A stretch of DNA of 64,000 nucleotides from Limnomonas spitsbergensis (taxonomy: Eukaryota; Chlorophyta; Chlorophyceae; Chlamydomonadales). Every line of letters starts with the position of its first letter. Within the stretch, counting starts at the first letter, position 1. The notes beneath the pieces were generated by a model. The model searched no databases, had not been told where the DNA came from, and saw only the letters and a list, made by a program, of their open reading frames with translations. The stretch is taken from the NCBI GenBank assembly GCA_037349105.1, contig JAYJMM010000110.1:3162001-3226000 (forward strand), in the 5' to 3' direction. A program made the translations under genes and the position numbers. Of the stretch, positions 33,101 to 44,708 are shown in pieces.

Positions 33101-34170
33101 TGCGGCTACCATGGCCTCGTGCTGAAGTCCACTACAGGCGCAGCCGTGGCCTCCCATGTTACAGCCCAATCCTTTGCTTTTCCCTCCTGCCTGCTGTGGC
33201 TTAAGTGTGTATCTCCTGTTTTTCTTCACGGTACCGGTAGAATTGCAGTGATTTTGCACCTTGTGTCATGATAATCTACAGGAGCCATAAATCACACACA
33301 TTTACCGGTTCTCAATCTCGTGGTCGGGCTCGGTCAGCTGGTAGGCTATCTAGTAACGGTAAGATGCTCGTTTAACTGTGTCCCTAGTGTATGCCTCTCT
33401 GGTCTCCTTGTGTTTGTATCATCGTTTCTAAATTACTACCGGTAATTTATCATAGAAATGTCTAACTTACAGGTGTTTCACTACCGCATCTCAATGATTA
33501 TTCACACAGTTCACACTTTGTACACACGTTACTCATATAAATTGCGCGTCACACACTTTCACACCTAGTTCACACATCTTAAAGCACTTACACTCACTGA
33601 AGTTTTGCTCACGCATCACACACTTTTTAAACACACTTCAGAAATTTCACTTAAAGCTTCTTATTTCCTTCTCAATTTTCCTAGGAGGCGTCTAACCGAA
33701 CTATTTTGCACCCACGTCATGTTTAATGGCTGGGGCTAATCTTCTGCACTACGGGGTTCATTCCCTCGCTACTGCTCGATGGTTGTGTGTTGGTTGCTTG
33801 CGCAGGGTGGTCACTGGTTTTCGCTCGATGTCCTAGCGTATTTCTTGCTTGTACCGGTTTACGGGCACAAGTCCCATGCATTAAATGTGGTGCCCCGTTG
33901 GATTGGAAAATCTTCACAAAACTTCACATGCCTCTCTGGTGTACCGGTATGCATGCACTCTCAGGAGCAAGCCATATACGGGCCATGGGGCGGCCCACGA
34001 GGGGGCCCACTTTCATGTTCTGGTCGGTATGGCTACTAACGGGAAGATGCTCGTTTAGTTGCTTCTCTTGTTTACGGTTGTCTGGTTTGTGCATGCACTC
34101 TCCACTCTCCAGAGCTCGTCATGAAAAGGGCGGCCCGAGGAGGCCCACTTTCATGTTCTGGTCAGTTTGG
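33101..34170. other. No supported gene; ~155-bp diverged duplication near the end
   Basis: GCATGCACTCTC followed by GGGCGGCCC and GGCCCACTTTCATGTTCTGG occurs at about 33,953-34,030 and 34,091-34,168. Upstream sequence is AT-rich with no exon recognised. Confidence 0.5.
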
Positions 34171-34370
34171 AGTTCATGTCTTTGTTCATGTACTTCGCTA
34201 TAGCAATCTGGAAGGAGATGCAAACATTTTGTTTGCGTGCTGCTTGAGATGGCGACATTCTACTCCGGTACGGGATGTGATGCCTACCCCACCATCAGAC
34301 TTAGGACCTGCAATGGGTGGGGCTCTCGGACCCAATGGGGGCCAGAGCAAGCACGACTGTACTTGAACAG

Positions 34371-34694
34371 GATCTGTTCTTCAGTTTATCCTCTACATCG
34401 ATATTTTTTAAATACGACGAGCTTCTCAACCAGGATGCGGAGACACAGGCCCGATTGCAGAGCGTGATGGATGCTGGCTGTGGCCATACGCTGTAAGGAC
34501 GCGTCACCTTAGGGGATCGCCCGGTGTGACCATTCCACACATCGGAAGCACGCGAGCCATTCTGACTGGTTGAAGATACTTTTTCTTGCTCGCACATTTT
34601 CCTGTAGGGCGCTCAGTGCCTGTATTGTGACGCCAGCCTGAGGAAGCCGCAATGGTTGCAACAGATTATTGTGCTGGCTTCGTTCATAATCGCC
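34371..34694 (+). CDS. Two probable exons of an unrecognised membrane protein
   Basis: Exon 34,371-34,492 follows TTGAACAG and ends at ACGCT|GTAAGG; it encodes FFKYDELLNQDAETQARLQS then VMDAGCGH. Exon 34,608-34,694 follows TTTTCCTGTAG and ends at GCC|GTATGT; at 87 nt it is phase 0 at both ends and encodes GAQCLYCDASLRKPQW then LQQIIVLASFIIA. The second pairs a CxxC motif with a hydrophobic helix, as in cysteine-rich ectodomains that pass into a transmembrane segment. The first exon ends in phase 2, so the two do not join directly as drawn. A further short exon may follow near 34,920 (CMKESLSVYYDRGSLLKL). No family recognised. Confidence 0.4.
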
Positions 34695-34699
34695 GTATG

Positions 34700-36080
34700 T
34701 TTACTACACCTTCGACAAAATCGCAGTGCCACTGCCCGGTACACTGTGCAAGAGCCGCCCTGTGCTAATTGGCCACAGAAATCGGCATGCTTGCAAGCCA
34801 AGCCGTATTCCATACTCAATATTTTCCAGGTACCGGTACAGAGAAATACCGGAAGCGGAAAAAAGAATCCATTTCTCCATATAAGCACCGAAATCCCCTT
34901 CTTCCATCTATGCAGATGCATGAAGGAATCTCTGTCGGTCTACTACGACCGAGGGAGCCTGCTGAAATTGTGAAGTTTTGGTGCTGCAAGCCGCATGCAC
35001 TTCTTGGGCCACTGGCCGTAGGCTGGTCATGGTTTCATCCCCAGTAGCCAACTTGTGGCCGCCTTGTGATCACCGAAGCCAGGTTAATAACGATTTTGCA
35101 GCTCTGGACCTCTCCTCTGTTACCACTGGGCCCTGTGGTAGTGTGGTCCTCTGGCCCACTGGCCCGCTGGGTCCTGCTCAAAAGGCTTAAACACATGGCC
35201 CCCCATAGCCAGAAAGCCTGATTTGTGCGTCATCCTCAGATACTTGCTGCAGCAGGGTAACCATTGACATCAACGAATGGAAGCATCACGCACGTATGTA
35301 GTGAGGGCTTTGTACTGCAAGTCACCTCTATAGCAGTACAGCATGGGGGGGGGGCACCAGCGGTTCCGCCGGGGCGGAAACCTTCCCGCCCCAGAACTGC
35401 TGGTTGCCTCTGCTCTACAGCGTTTCGCAGTGGATAGCCGCATGGTAACCTTGTCAGGATATGGGTACTGGTATTTTCTGCACCGCCACCAGGCCATCTT
35501 GAACAAGACGTACCTCTAGTACTGGTACCATTACCCATTTCTAAACAGACTTGTTCGAATAAAAACAATAAACCCCTGGTCAATGTATTAAGCGAGTGGT
35601 GCCATCGTCGGCCATGACACTTCCGGGTGGGCAACTACGAGACCCCCCAGAGCCACAAAGCCAGATTGAAATTGTATCAAAGTTCTGAGATAGCTGTTGC
35701 AGGGTCACCGACCATTGACATCAACTAACAAATTCAAGCCTCACACACCAAGTGTGGACTGTAAAAGGCAGTGCACCACTGTCACAGCCTTTTGCAGCAC
35801 GCTGCTGACGCCTCATGCTTAAGCGGCGTGAGTAGTATTCCTTCTTTTATTTCGTGTAGAAGAAATACTGGTAACCTAGACGTGCCACACGTGCGGCCAC
35901 AGCATCAGGTAGGCAACCTTGAATATGCATGAAACATGCATGCTGTTCTGTAACAGGACTGTACCGAATGGGGTACATACAAATGTGGGGAGATGGACTC
36001 TCTTGACATCATATATATATATACACCTGATCCGCACTTTTGTTAGTCGAAAGGGATCGTCTTGTCATGAGTCCACCCTG
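34700..36080. other. No supported gene; diverged duplications
   Basis: GGGTAACCATTGACATCAAC with flanks (about 35,210-35,325) recurs near 35,650-35,795 (ACCATTGACATCAACTAAC). Short (TA)n at about 36,010. Confidence 0.4.
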
Positions 36081-36085
36081 TCACA

Positions 36086-36112
36086 CTGTCAATGCAGAAT
36101 TTGCATTGACAG
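36086..36112. other. Perfect 11-bp hairpin
   Basis: CTGTCAATGCA at 36,086-36,096, a 5-nt loop, and its exact reverse complement at 36,102-36,112. Not followed by a T-run on either strand. Confidence 0.8.
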
Positions 36113-36755
36113 CATGCATGTTTCCTGCGTATCCACTTGCATAGTTTCTTTCAGTGCGGGGTTAAACTAGTCCAACCTGGGCACGCAATTTTGGCCTGGA
36201 CCTGTTGGCTGTTTTTGCTTATTTTTGAATTTGCCGCCTGCTTAAAAGAATGTGGATCTCACTGTCTACTGGTGACTGTTTTTGAGGGACATACATGAGC
36301 TATCTTCGAACAAGCAGCCTTGTGTTAGGTGTCACTCACGCGATATTTGAAATGTCGAATTGGAAGGGTGGCAAAAATATTTAGCTTAGATATTCTGCCA
36401 TCATGGCAGCCTAGATATTTATGCCTCCATGCCAATTATAGATGGAGCCGACCCCCTAAATAAAAGTAACCCAATGCAAAGTCTAACAACCCTCGGTAGT
36501 GTGGGGAATAAACCTTCCATTTCCTCCCCCACCACCACACAACCAAAAGGAGGAGAACCTCGTTTCCCTTCGAATGCCCATCTTCTAGAAACCGTTCAGG
36601 AGACAGGAGGCACATGGGCTATTTTTGAATCAACAGCCTGGCCCGATGGCGGTAATTTTCACACAATATTTTCTTGACTATTCCAAATATAAAGCCAACC
36701 CCAAGCAAACCCTAAGCCCTTGATCCTAAGCCTTAAACCCTAAACCCTAAACCAC
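36113..36755. other. No recognisable gene
   Basis: AT-rich sequence with an approximate duplication (ACATGGGCTATTTTTGAATC and similar) and CCCTAAACCCTAAACC telomere-like text at 36,735-36,755, next to the donor of the pherophorin-like exon. Confidence 0.5.
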
Positions 36756-37009
36756 TCACCACCAGGGAAAAGGGCCTTTAGAATGTATTGCACACCGCAG
36801 TTGTCTCTGAAGAGCCGAGGGCGCATGTCGTTACACACAACGTCGCTGCTGTCGTGTCGACCGAGGGGCAGGAGTACATGAGGCTGTTGAGTTCCCCAGC
36901 ATTGCCACGCTGTACATGTCCATGTATGATACCACGGAGGCGCATGAAGGGTAAGGCTGCACTGCCTCTTTGCTGGCACGGAATTCGGTTCAGATCGAGC
37001 ACGGTTGGG

Positions 37010-37210
37010 GGGTCAAAATTGTGGGGGGAAGGGGGGAGGGAGGAGGGGGAGAGGGAGCAGGGGGGGGGGGGAGGAGGGGTGTAGGAGTGGGAGGAGAGGG
37101 AGGAGAAGGGAAGGGGGGAGGGGGAGAGGTAAGATGGGGGTAGGGAGGAGGGGGTGTAGGAGAGGGAGGAGAGGGAGGGGTGGGTTAGGTGGGTGGGGGG
37201 AGAAGGAGGT
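37010..37210 (+). repeat. 200-bp polypurine tract
   Basis: Almost pure G/A on the plus strand (GGGGGGAGGGAGGAGGGGGA and similar). On the minus strand it is the C/T-rich stretch before the last pherophorin-like exon, so it may act as an extreme polypyrimidine tract or a decayed proline-serine linker. Confidence 0.85.
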
Positions 37211-37649
37211 AGAGGTGGCACGTTTACTGGGCAGCAGGCAGAGGTAAGATCCATTTCTACTGCATAGTTGATATGAAAGAAGTAAGGACCCTACCACGGC
37301 TCAAAGAACTGCCCTATGCTCGAGCAGGTCAATGCCTTGGATTTATAGCAGATTGTCGATCCGGACATGAAGGGCTCGATGCCCATGTCCGCTGCCGTGA
37401 ATGCCGAGCCGTGTTGGAAACTGTCCCAAGTCACGCCTGACTACTTGAGCTCTCCGTTGACGTAGATCCCCATAATTTCATCAAAGTCAGGCATGCATGC
37501 CGTTTCTACGCGGGTATGGGCAGGCAATGTTAAAAAAACATGAGGTTGCGTTGCATGCCTTGTCTGCGCTGGAGAGAGGGGCAGGCTATGCTCAAAGGTT
37601 CCAGACACAATGCTGTGCTTACATGCATGTGCTCTTTATGCTTCTATTC

Positions 37650-39170
37650 ATGCACAGACATACAGATAAACACATGCAGCATGCCCATGCAGACACACCC
37701 TTCCAGACATACGTACGCAGACACACCCATGCAGACATACGTACGCAGACACACCCATGCAGACACACCCAAGCAGATTGTATACACATGCAGACATACC
37801 CATGCAGACATACTCATGCAGACACACCCATGCAGACACACCCATGCAGACACACCCATGCAGACTAACTCAGGCAGAACGTCCATGCGGACACACTCAT
37901 GCAGACATACCCATGCAGACACACCAATGCAGACACTCCCATGCAGACACATTCTTGCATACTAACTCAGACAGAACGTCCATGCAGACACATCCATGCA
38001 GACATACCCATGCATACATACTCATGCAGACACAACCATGCAGACAATCCATGCAGACTAACTCGGGCAGAAAGTCCATGCGGCAGACACATCCATGCAG
38101 GCACATCCACGCAGACACACCCATGCAGCCGAATCCACGCAGACACACACATGCAGACATACTTATGCAGATACAACCATGCAGACACACCCATGCCAAC
38201 ACATCCATGCTCACTAACTCAGGCGGAACGTCCATGCAGACACACTCATGCACACACATACATGCACACACATACATGCAGACACATCCACGCAGACACA
38301 CCCATGCGGACGTACTCATACATACACGCTCATGCAGATACATCCATGCAGCCACATCCATGCAGACACATCCATGCAGATACATCCATGCAGCCACATC
38401 CATGCAGGCACACCCATGCAGATACATCCATGCTGACACACCCATGCACACACATACATGCAGACATATCCATGCAGACACATCCATGCAGACTCACCCA
38501 TGCGGACACACTCATGTAGACATATCCATGCAGAAACATCCATGCAGACTCACCCATGCAGAAAGATCCACACATACACATCCATGCAGGCACACTCATG
38601 CAGACACACTCATGTAGACACATACACACAGACACACACACATGCAGCCACACCCATGCAGACACATACATGCCGACACCGACATCCATGCAGACACATC
38701 CATGCAGGCACACTCATGCAGATACATCCATGCAGCCACGCACATCCATGCAGCCACATCCATGCAGACTCACCCATGCAGACACACCCATGCAGACACA
38801 TCCATGCTGACACACCCATGCAGGCACGTCTATACAGACGCCTATGCAGACACACCCATGCAGACACATCCATGCAGACACATCCATGCAGACACACCCA
38901 TGCAGACATATACATGCAGACACATCCATGCAGATACACCCATGCAGACACATTCATGCAGACACATCCATGCAGACACACCCATGCAGATACATCCATG
39001 CAGACACATCCATGCAGACACACACATGCAGACACATCCATGCAGATACATCCATGCAGACACATTCATGCAGACTCACTCATGTAGACACACCCATGCA
39101 GACCCACCCATGCAGACACATCCATGCAGACACACACATGCAGACACATCCATGCAGACATATCCATGGT
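37650..39170 (+). repeat. 14-bp minisatellite inside the pherophorin-like gene
   Basis: About a hundred imperfect copies of CATGCAGACACACC, with CAGACACATC and CAGATACATC variants. Stop-free frames on both strands (for example 37,757-38,617) are a by-product: 42 nt reads MQTHPCRHTHADTP. The array sits between the second and third pherophorin-like exons. Confidence 0.95.
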
Positions 39171-39174
39171 TACT

Positions 39175-39595
39175 CGGCGCAGAAATACGGTAATGTGAAA
39201 CGGTATGGTACGGATACTGGTACGGTACGGCCAAAATGGACGGACTTTTTCTCATGGCACACTTTTTTTAACTGTGCCGTATGGTGCGGCAAACGGTACT
39301 TGTGTTTGCCCAAACGGTCGTACTTGGTGACCCTGGATATATCCATGCCGACACACCCATTCCGTTTGAACGCACACTCATAATCAACATATGCACATGA
39401 ATATCGAATGGACATGATCAAGCATGCACGTGATCAAAACAGTATAAGTTGTTAATGGAGACCTGTCATTTATAAAATGAATTGCTTGAAGCAAACCTGA
39501 AAATTGTGAAGTGTTCAAAAAAAAAAGTGCCACCAAGCAAACAAAAATAGTTCATAATAAAAACATGCACATGATCAGAAAGTGTGCATGATCAA
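39175..39595. other. Intronic, no gene seen
   Basis: Contains a run of overlapping GGTACGGNTACGG motifs (about 39,190-39,240) and repeated CATGATCA near 39,415-39,595. Confidence 0.4.
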
Positions 39596-40174
39596 CTCAC
39601 TGAATGCCATGACCAGACGAGATGCACCATTCATTGCGAGCTCCTTGTAGCAGGTGCTGGCCCGAGACCTGAAACCCTTGTACGTAAGGGTCACGCAGTA
39701 TTTGCCCGGCTGGGTCTCTACAGGGGACCGTCAGCTCGTACGGCAGGGAGGTGGAGGAGTAGTCGGAGCAGAGGTGGTAGGGGAAGAAGGGGCTGGATTC
39801 AACTGGGGGGGTGGGGAGAGGGGGGCTAGGAGGAGAGGGGGCTGGAGGCAGGCTGTTAATGGGGCAGCACAAGGAAGGTTCGTTGGGACAGCCTCTCCGT
39901 CTCGTCCGCGTATTTAATGGGGAAGGATCCTATAGATCCTAGTGACAGCCGCTGTCGATCTTCGAGCGGCTCACATAACTGTTCTATGGTTGGGCAGGCG
40001 ATGGCTTTGGACTTGTAGCAGATAGTGGATCCGGACATGATCGGTGCGATGTCGCCGCTCATGCTGTAGGTTTGGATGGTGGAGCCGGTCGGGTACTGTA
40101 GGTGTTCCCGTCTGACGACCTGAGCTGGCCGTTAAAGGAGACTTCATCAAAGTCAGACTTGCATGCCTCGTCTG

Positions 40175-40495
40175 CGGGAGAAAGAGAGGAACAGCCAACA
40201 CAGATAAATCAAAACTCCCAAAGGGCGTCGATTGACTTAGCTTACTTAGCTTTATATGAAAGAGAGAGCTGGGCCGCACCACCACCGCCGCCAATTATCC
40301 TATGGGGCCAAACAAGGACTAGCAGCCTATGATATGCATAAGTATAATAGACTTGGTTATGGCTGGCGGCCCAATTACTACGGCTGGCTAGGCCTGGGAT
40401 CTTCGGCCAAGGCCAGACTGCAGCTGGCATGTTGCTAAATCAAGAAGAAAAAAACAAGCTCTATATACCCCGCATTTCCATGCACATGATGACAG
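40175..40495. other. No recognisable feature
   Basis: Upstream of the first pherophorin-like exon seen; probably intron. No exon found. Confidence 0.3.
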
Positions 40496-40497
40496 CC

Positions 40498-40592
40498 AAT
40501 GTGGATGTGGCGTAAGCCCAGGCTGCGCTGGTTTCCTGAACTCTCATGCCCGCCCCCCACAGCAGGCAGGGAATAGCTTTCTTTCTTCCACG
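40498..40592 (+). mobile_element. Dispersed repeat R2
   Basis: AATGTGGATGTGGCG, CCCAGGCTGCGCTGG, TTTCCTGAACTCTCATGCC and AGCTTTCTTTCTTCC match R2. Confidence 0.7.
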
Positions 40593-42065
40593 CACAGAAG
40601 AAACGTCTGGACGAATTCTCCCAAACGTCCAACCGCTCAACAAATCCTAGACATTGCCAATGCGGCCAAAATTCTCTCTGAATGGCACGTTGAAGGTTAA
40701 CTGTCAGGAAACTCACGTTAGGGCACAATCATGCAGTTAAAGGCCATGCTTTATTTTTTGCGGCCCCCCCACCAACTCTCCGCGGACGGACCCATCCCAT
40801 TTGTTCATATTCCTCCCGAGGGGGGGGCAAAAAAGATCAAACAACCCATCATAAAAAAATGTCAAACGACCCCTGGCTACTCCCCCTCCCTCCGCCTCCG
40901 GAACCTAGTAAAACCTTAATTTGGCAGTCAAAACCCAGAATTTAAGGAAGGGAGCGGGATTAACTTCAATCAGCTCATCAGTGCGCTTCTAATTGTGTCG
41001 ATACATGTAAATGGTCCACAAATTCCAAGCGGTGAATGCTGACATGCTCAAGTTGTGGCTAGAAGCTGGTGGAAGCTGACCAGGGACCCCCAACAGCTGG
41101 GCTAACAGGCAACTGAAGATGACGTCGAGGGTCGACACCTCGCACGTCGCAATGATACCCGGAGAAGGGGAGGCTGCCATAATTGCATGCCAAGAGGGGT
41201 CTGGTATTCTGTGTGGAATGCTTTATGATGCAGATCTGTAGCAAATGACTGTAAGAATGCAACGGGGTATCTATCGTCTCAATCTGATGCTTAAAAAAAG
41301 ATACTAAATTTTCCAAAAATACATTTTTTGTGTTACCCCCCTCCCCCCCCCAACTTTGACCCTCCATATCTTTCAGTCCCCTGGACCAAAAACAATTTTA
41401 ATGCCAGATATGGAAAGCTCTCGTCAAGCTCTACAACTTAAGAGGGTGGAGTTATTTGGTTCTTTCTTTTTCCCCTCGATTCCTCCTGCTGAATTCCTCC
41501 GGTATGCACTTTTCCACTCGTCTTCCCATGTTGACTCCCTTGTGCGTCTGTAAAGTCAGTTCACCTATCTCCTCTTTGTGCCTCACATGTTCCTGCTTGG
41601 CGGACATAAGTACAGAACCACCCGGAAGATCTGCTATATCCCAGTGTCGAGGGTCGGAACCACCTGCATGGACCACCAGTCCACTAACATGAACCACCTA
41701 CAGATCCGCAAGATCCCACCACTGTTGATGGCCGGAGTCCACCTACATGAACCACCTACAGATCCGCTAGATCATAGGGTTAATCCCAGAGTTTATGGTG
41801 GGACCATTATGATCCGCTATATGTCATAATGCTAGTTATGTGGGTTATATGTTGCGTATGCCTCTCTTGTCTTTCTTCTAGCACCTTTCCTTTCTCCTCC
41901 CAACCAGACAGGGAGTCCGCTGGCAGGGGTGGTAGGCTCTGTTTTTGTGCAACTTGTTCAGTAGCCTCTCCAGGGGCAGGGGATACGGTTTGGCTGACCT
42001 TTGTGTTATTGTTGTTTGGAGGTTGAACTTGCTTTTCTTTCTTTCCTCCTATGATTTCTCCCTTC
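40593..42065. other. No firm gene; one weak exon candidate
   Basis: A frame near 41,590-41,690 reads FLLGGHKYRTTRKICYIPVS then VGTTCMDHQ and is followed by degenerate copies of AACCACCTACAGATCCGC. It might be an exon with duplicated edge but has no clear splice sites or family. Confidence 0.3.
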
Positions 42066-42069
42066 ACTT

Positions 42070-42125
42070 TGATTGCCGACATGGCCGAGCTTTTTGTCAG
42101 CATGGCCCAGAGGTGTAACGGAATT
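42070..42125 (+). mobile_element. Dispersed repeat R1, variant
   Basis: ATTGCCGACATGGCCGAGC then GGCCCAGAGGTGTAACGGAA. Confidence 0.7.
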
Positions 42126-42184
42126 AACATGTTGTGTATGTCAGTCCCACGGGCCGCCGCTCCGTCCTAAAATAAGCCAATGAC

Positions 42185-42260
42185 GTTACCTGATGACGTT
42201 ACGCCTATGTACTATGCTCAAGAAGGCTCGGCGGCCGCGTGAGCGCCCAACTGCTAAGAA
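42185..42260 (-). mobile_element. Dispersed repeat R1
   Basis: Inverted to the copy 60 bp upstream: GACGTTACGCCTATGTACT, AAGGCTCGGCGGCCGCGTGA, GCGCCCAACTG. Confidence 0.7.
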
Positions 42261-43060
42261 GGGAGGAGAGAAGAAACCAACATAAGCAACCTCTGTCATT
42301 ATAGCACAATGATGAAAACATCTGCAACATCATGGCCAATGCCCTTGGGGAGTCATTGCGGTAAAACCTGTGGCATGGACCTTTATCTCGATCCCTACAA
42401 TGAATAGTCAATTCGGCCGAAATCAGTTTTATTTGCTGCCAATGAATGACATAAAACCCACTTGATCGTAAATCCACAGGTGCAACAAATGTGGAGTCCT
42501 TCCTGCTACAAATGGCCAGCGCATTGTACCCAACTTCTGTTGGACGATCCTACTAGGCTAGTCTAATTACAGTAATTGAAACCAGGGGTTTCCCATGATT
42601 CAAACCCTGAGTCCTGAAACGTACGCCTGTCACCCTAAATCCAAAACCCTTACCCTTCAATTCAAAACCCTTATCTGCAATCGATCATCAAGAGGTAGAC
42701 ACACACACTTGTAATCATGAGCAAGCTCTTGCGGTGACCGAAGAGGCGGCGAGTGCGCCTAACAAAGCAGCCATCGGAGACAAATGGGGACCACGCTCCT
42801 GAATCACATCAGGTATCAACTATTAAGGCTTCCACCATGTGCCCTCCATGATACGATACTGCCCGTTCCTCAATCCCGCAGCCTGAAACTCCTCCAGGGA
42901 GGGGACCCGAGTCTTGGATGGGAGCAGTGCCCACTTAGGATCCTCCGGCATATGACAGTTGATGAGCCTTTCAGGGCGGGTCATAAAGTAATCCTCCTGA
43001 AACAGACAGCAGCCAGGGCATCGAGGTTAATGAGCCTGCCGGGGCTGGACGTGTAGTAGT
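42261..43060. other. No supported gene
   Basis: Short telomere-like ACCCTAAATCC at about 42,630. No exon recognised. Confidence 0.4.
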
Positions 43061-43480
43061 GCGCCTGCAACAGACAGAAGCCATGGCAAGTGGCAGCTGA
43101 AGCCAGCATGAAATCACGACCTTTCTTCTCTGAGGGTGCATCAGCTAAAATTCAGCTCCATCGCGGCCTACACCAAAGAGGGCCTAGTGCAGGATGCCCT
43201 AATAAAAACTACGCCCCATTGGGGGCAGTAGAGGTATGGAAACAGCGCAGCCTGGGCCGAAGCCACATCCATGCCGTAACCATTGCAGGAAGCCCTACAG
43301 CTAAAGTGATCCTCCTGCAGAGAGCAGAAGCCAGGGCTAGGCAGGGAGGATGGCAGTTGAAACCAGCATGGCATTATGGCTGTTTCTATCTTGAGGGTGC
43401 ATCAGCTACAATTCAGCTACAATGCGGCCTGCGACTGTTTGGGCCATTTCCAGCAAGCCCTGCTGCTGCTTAAGTTTTTC
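43060..43480 (+). repeat. ~245-bp diverged tandem duplication
   Basis: CAGAAGCCATGG, GAAGCCAGCATG, GAGGGTGCATCAGCTA, AATTCAGCT and GCGGCCT occur in order at about 43,075-43,175 and 43,325-43,430. An inverted R2 fragment (ATGTGGCTTCGGCCCAGG on the minus strand) lies between, at about 43,238-43,285. Confidence 0.7.
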
Positions 43481-44360
43481 TTACAAAGTGAACGCAACCA
43501 CCCACAGCATTTTGCGAAAGGGCCAGGGGCAACAAGCCACAAGAACCAACAGGGGGAAAAACACGGGGGCACAAACCACGGGGGCACAAACCAATTCAAA
43601 GCAGCAGTGATCCTTAAGTGATCCTTCAGCAGATACGGTAGCTGCAGCCAGAAGAAAGCTGCCGTCAAGGAATTTTGAAAGGGGCATGCCGGGTAGGGGC
43701 AGATAATCCAGGGGGTGACGACAGTCCCTTCACCCCGTACGGTATTGAAATCCACATCACGGCCACTTTGTTTAAGTGTCCCCCTTGGCAAATAATAGCA
43801 TTGTTGTTATGTGCATCAAGTTGACCACGTTGAGTTAACCGCCCAGCGGCCACCACGCACTGGGCCCATGGGTTACTGGCCTACAACCAAATCTCCAAGC
43901 AGTACGGCTCAAAACCGTATTATCCATATAAAGTGTTTCTTTTTCGGCTAAGAGGCCACATTACGCAGGCCGCCCCGTGGCCGTCAAAGACTCGATTTGG
44001 ACCAAACCTAGTCCAGCCTACGACTGGTGGCTTTGGCCACAGGCTGGCCACTCGCATGGCTTGTCACAAACGGGGTGCCTCCTGCCAGTGGCCGGGAGGT
44101 AGCTGAAATGTAGTCACGAAAACAAATTCACTGTCCATATCCACACCAGGATAACGATATTATCCATACACCGTAAAACCGGGTAGACTTCGCTCAGAAA
44201 TAATTAATGATTGGGGTGCGCGGACCTGGATGCGCGCTAATATTAATTCGAAAATCGCCGCTGCGCGGAGTGTCAGCCAGGTGAAATTAATATTATCGTA
44301 CCTGATGCGCGGCGCTAAATTGAATGATATGCAAACAAATCGCTGCTGCCCTGCCGTTTT
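43481..44360. other. No supported gene
   Basis: Short CACGGGGGCACAAACCA direct repeat at about 43,562-43,590. Several GC-rich CTGATGCGCGGCGC motifs flank the transposon. No exon recognised. Confidence 0.4.
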
Positions 44361-44561
44361 TAAACTGTTTTTGGCTGCGCGACGAAAATTTAAATTACCA
44401 TAGTGATACGATGATTTGGTGATACAATGATATTGGTTAAAGAGAATCGATGGAAAATAAAAAATGGTGATAACAAATTGGTTAATGGGATTTGACCGCA
44501 TTTTCGACAGTGATTTAAATTGGTTATTCATTTTTTTTTACATCGCCAGCTTAGGTTCAAA

Positions 44562-44702
44562 CTCAGGGGTTCATTCAACCTCAGGGGTCCAATCAAACTC
44601 AGGGGTCCAATCAAACTCAAGGGTCCAATCAAACTCAGGGGTCCATTCAAACTCAGGGGTCCATTCAAACTCAGGGGTCCAATCAAACTCAGGGGTCCAT
44701 AA
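44562..44702 (+). repeat. 18-bp minisatellite inside the transposon
   Basis: About eight units of TCAGGGGTCCAATCAAAC with CATTCAAAC variants, just past the 3' end of the internal ORF. Confidence 0.9.
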
Positions 44703-44708
44703 ACACTG

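Larger units (their letters stand above)
36760..40171 (-). pseudogene. Pherophorin-like (DUF3707) extracellular matrix protein gene, damaged
   Basis: Minus-strand exons: 40,171 to ~39,860 (after CTCCCGCAG), ~39,810-39,601 (after CACCCCCCCAG, donor TTCA|GTGAGT), 37,505 to ~37,230 (after GCGTAG), and ~36,985-36,760 (donor GGTG|GTGAGT). They give one domain end and one full domain: FFPYHLCSDYSSTSLPYEL, GKYCVTLTYKG, STCYKEL, ACMPDFDE, YVNGEL, MSGSTICYKSKALTC, then SACCPVN. Both domains share MSGSTICYKSKA, the same intron position and phase 1, a CCP ending, and proline-serine linkers (LPPAPSPPSPP, PPLPPSPP). This order of Cys motifs plus SP-rich linker is typical of pherophorins, secreted cell-wall glycoproteins of volvocine algae. 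Lesions: TAG after GEL and after FFEPW, and frame changes at ~40,110, ~39,880 and ~39,725. It is a decayed gene, or the assembly carries errors. Confidence 0.6.

Noticed and set aside
37305..37440. In-frame TAG codons in the pherophorin-like exon as evidence that TAG encodes Gln, as in some ulvophyte algae
   Set aside because: The Q-rich exon at 60.6-62.4 kb uses only CAG/CAA for Gln and never TAG or TAA, and the TVP38-like gene has no internal TAG. Decay or sequence error explains the TAGs better.
37757..38617. A 286-codon frame rich in MQTHPCRHTHAD
   Set aside because: By-product of the 14-bp minisatellite; equally long frames exist in other phases and on the minus strand.
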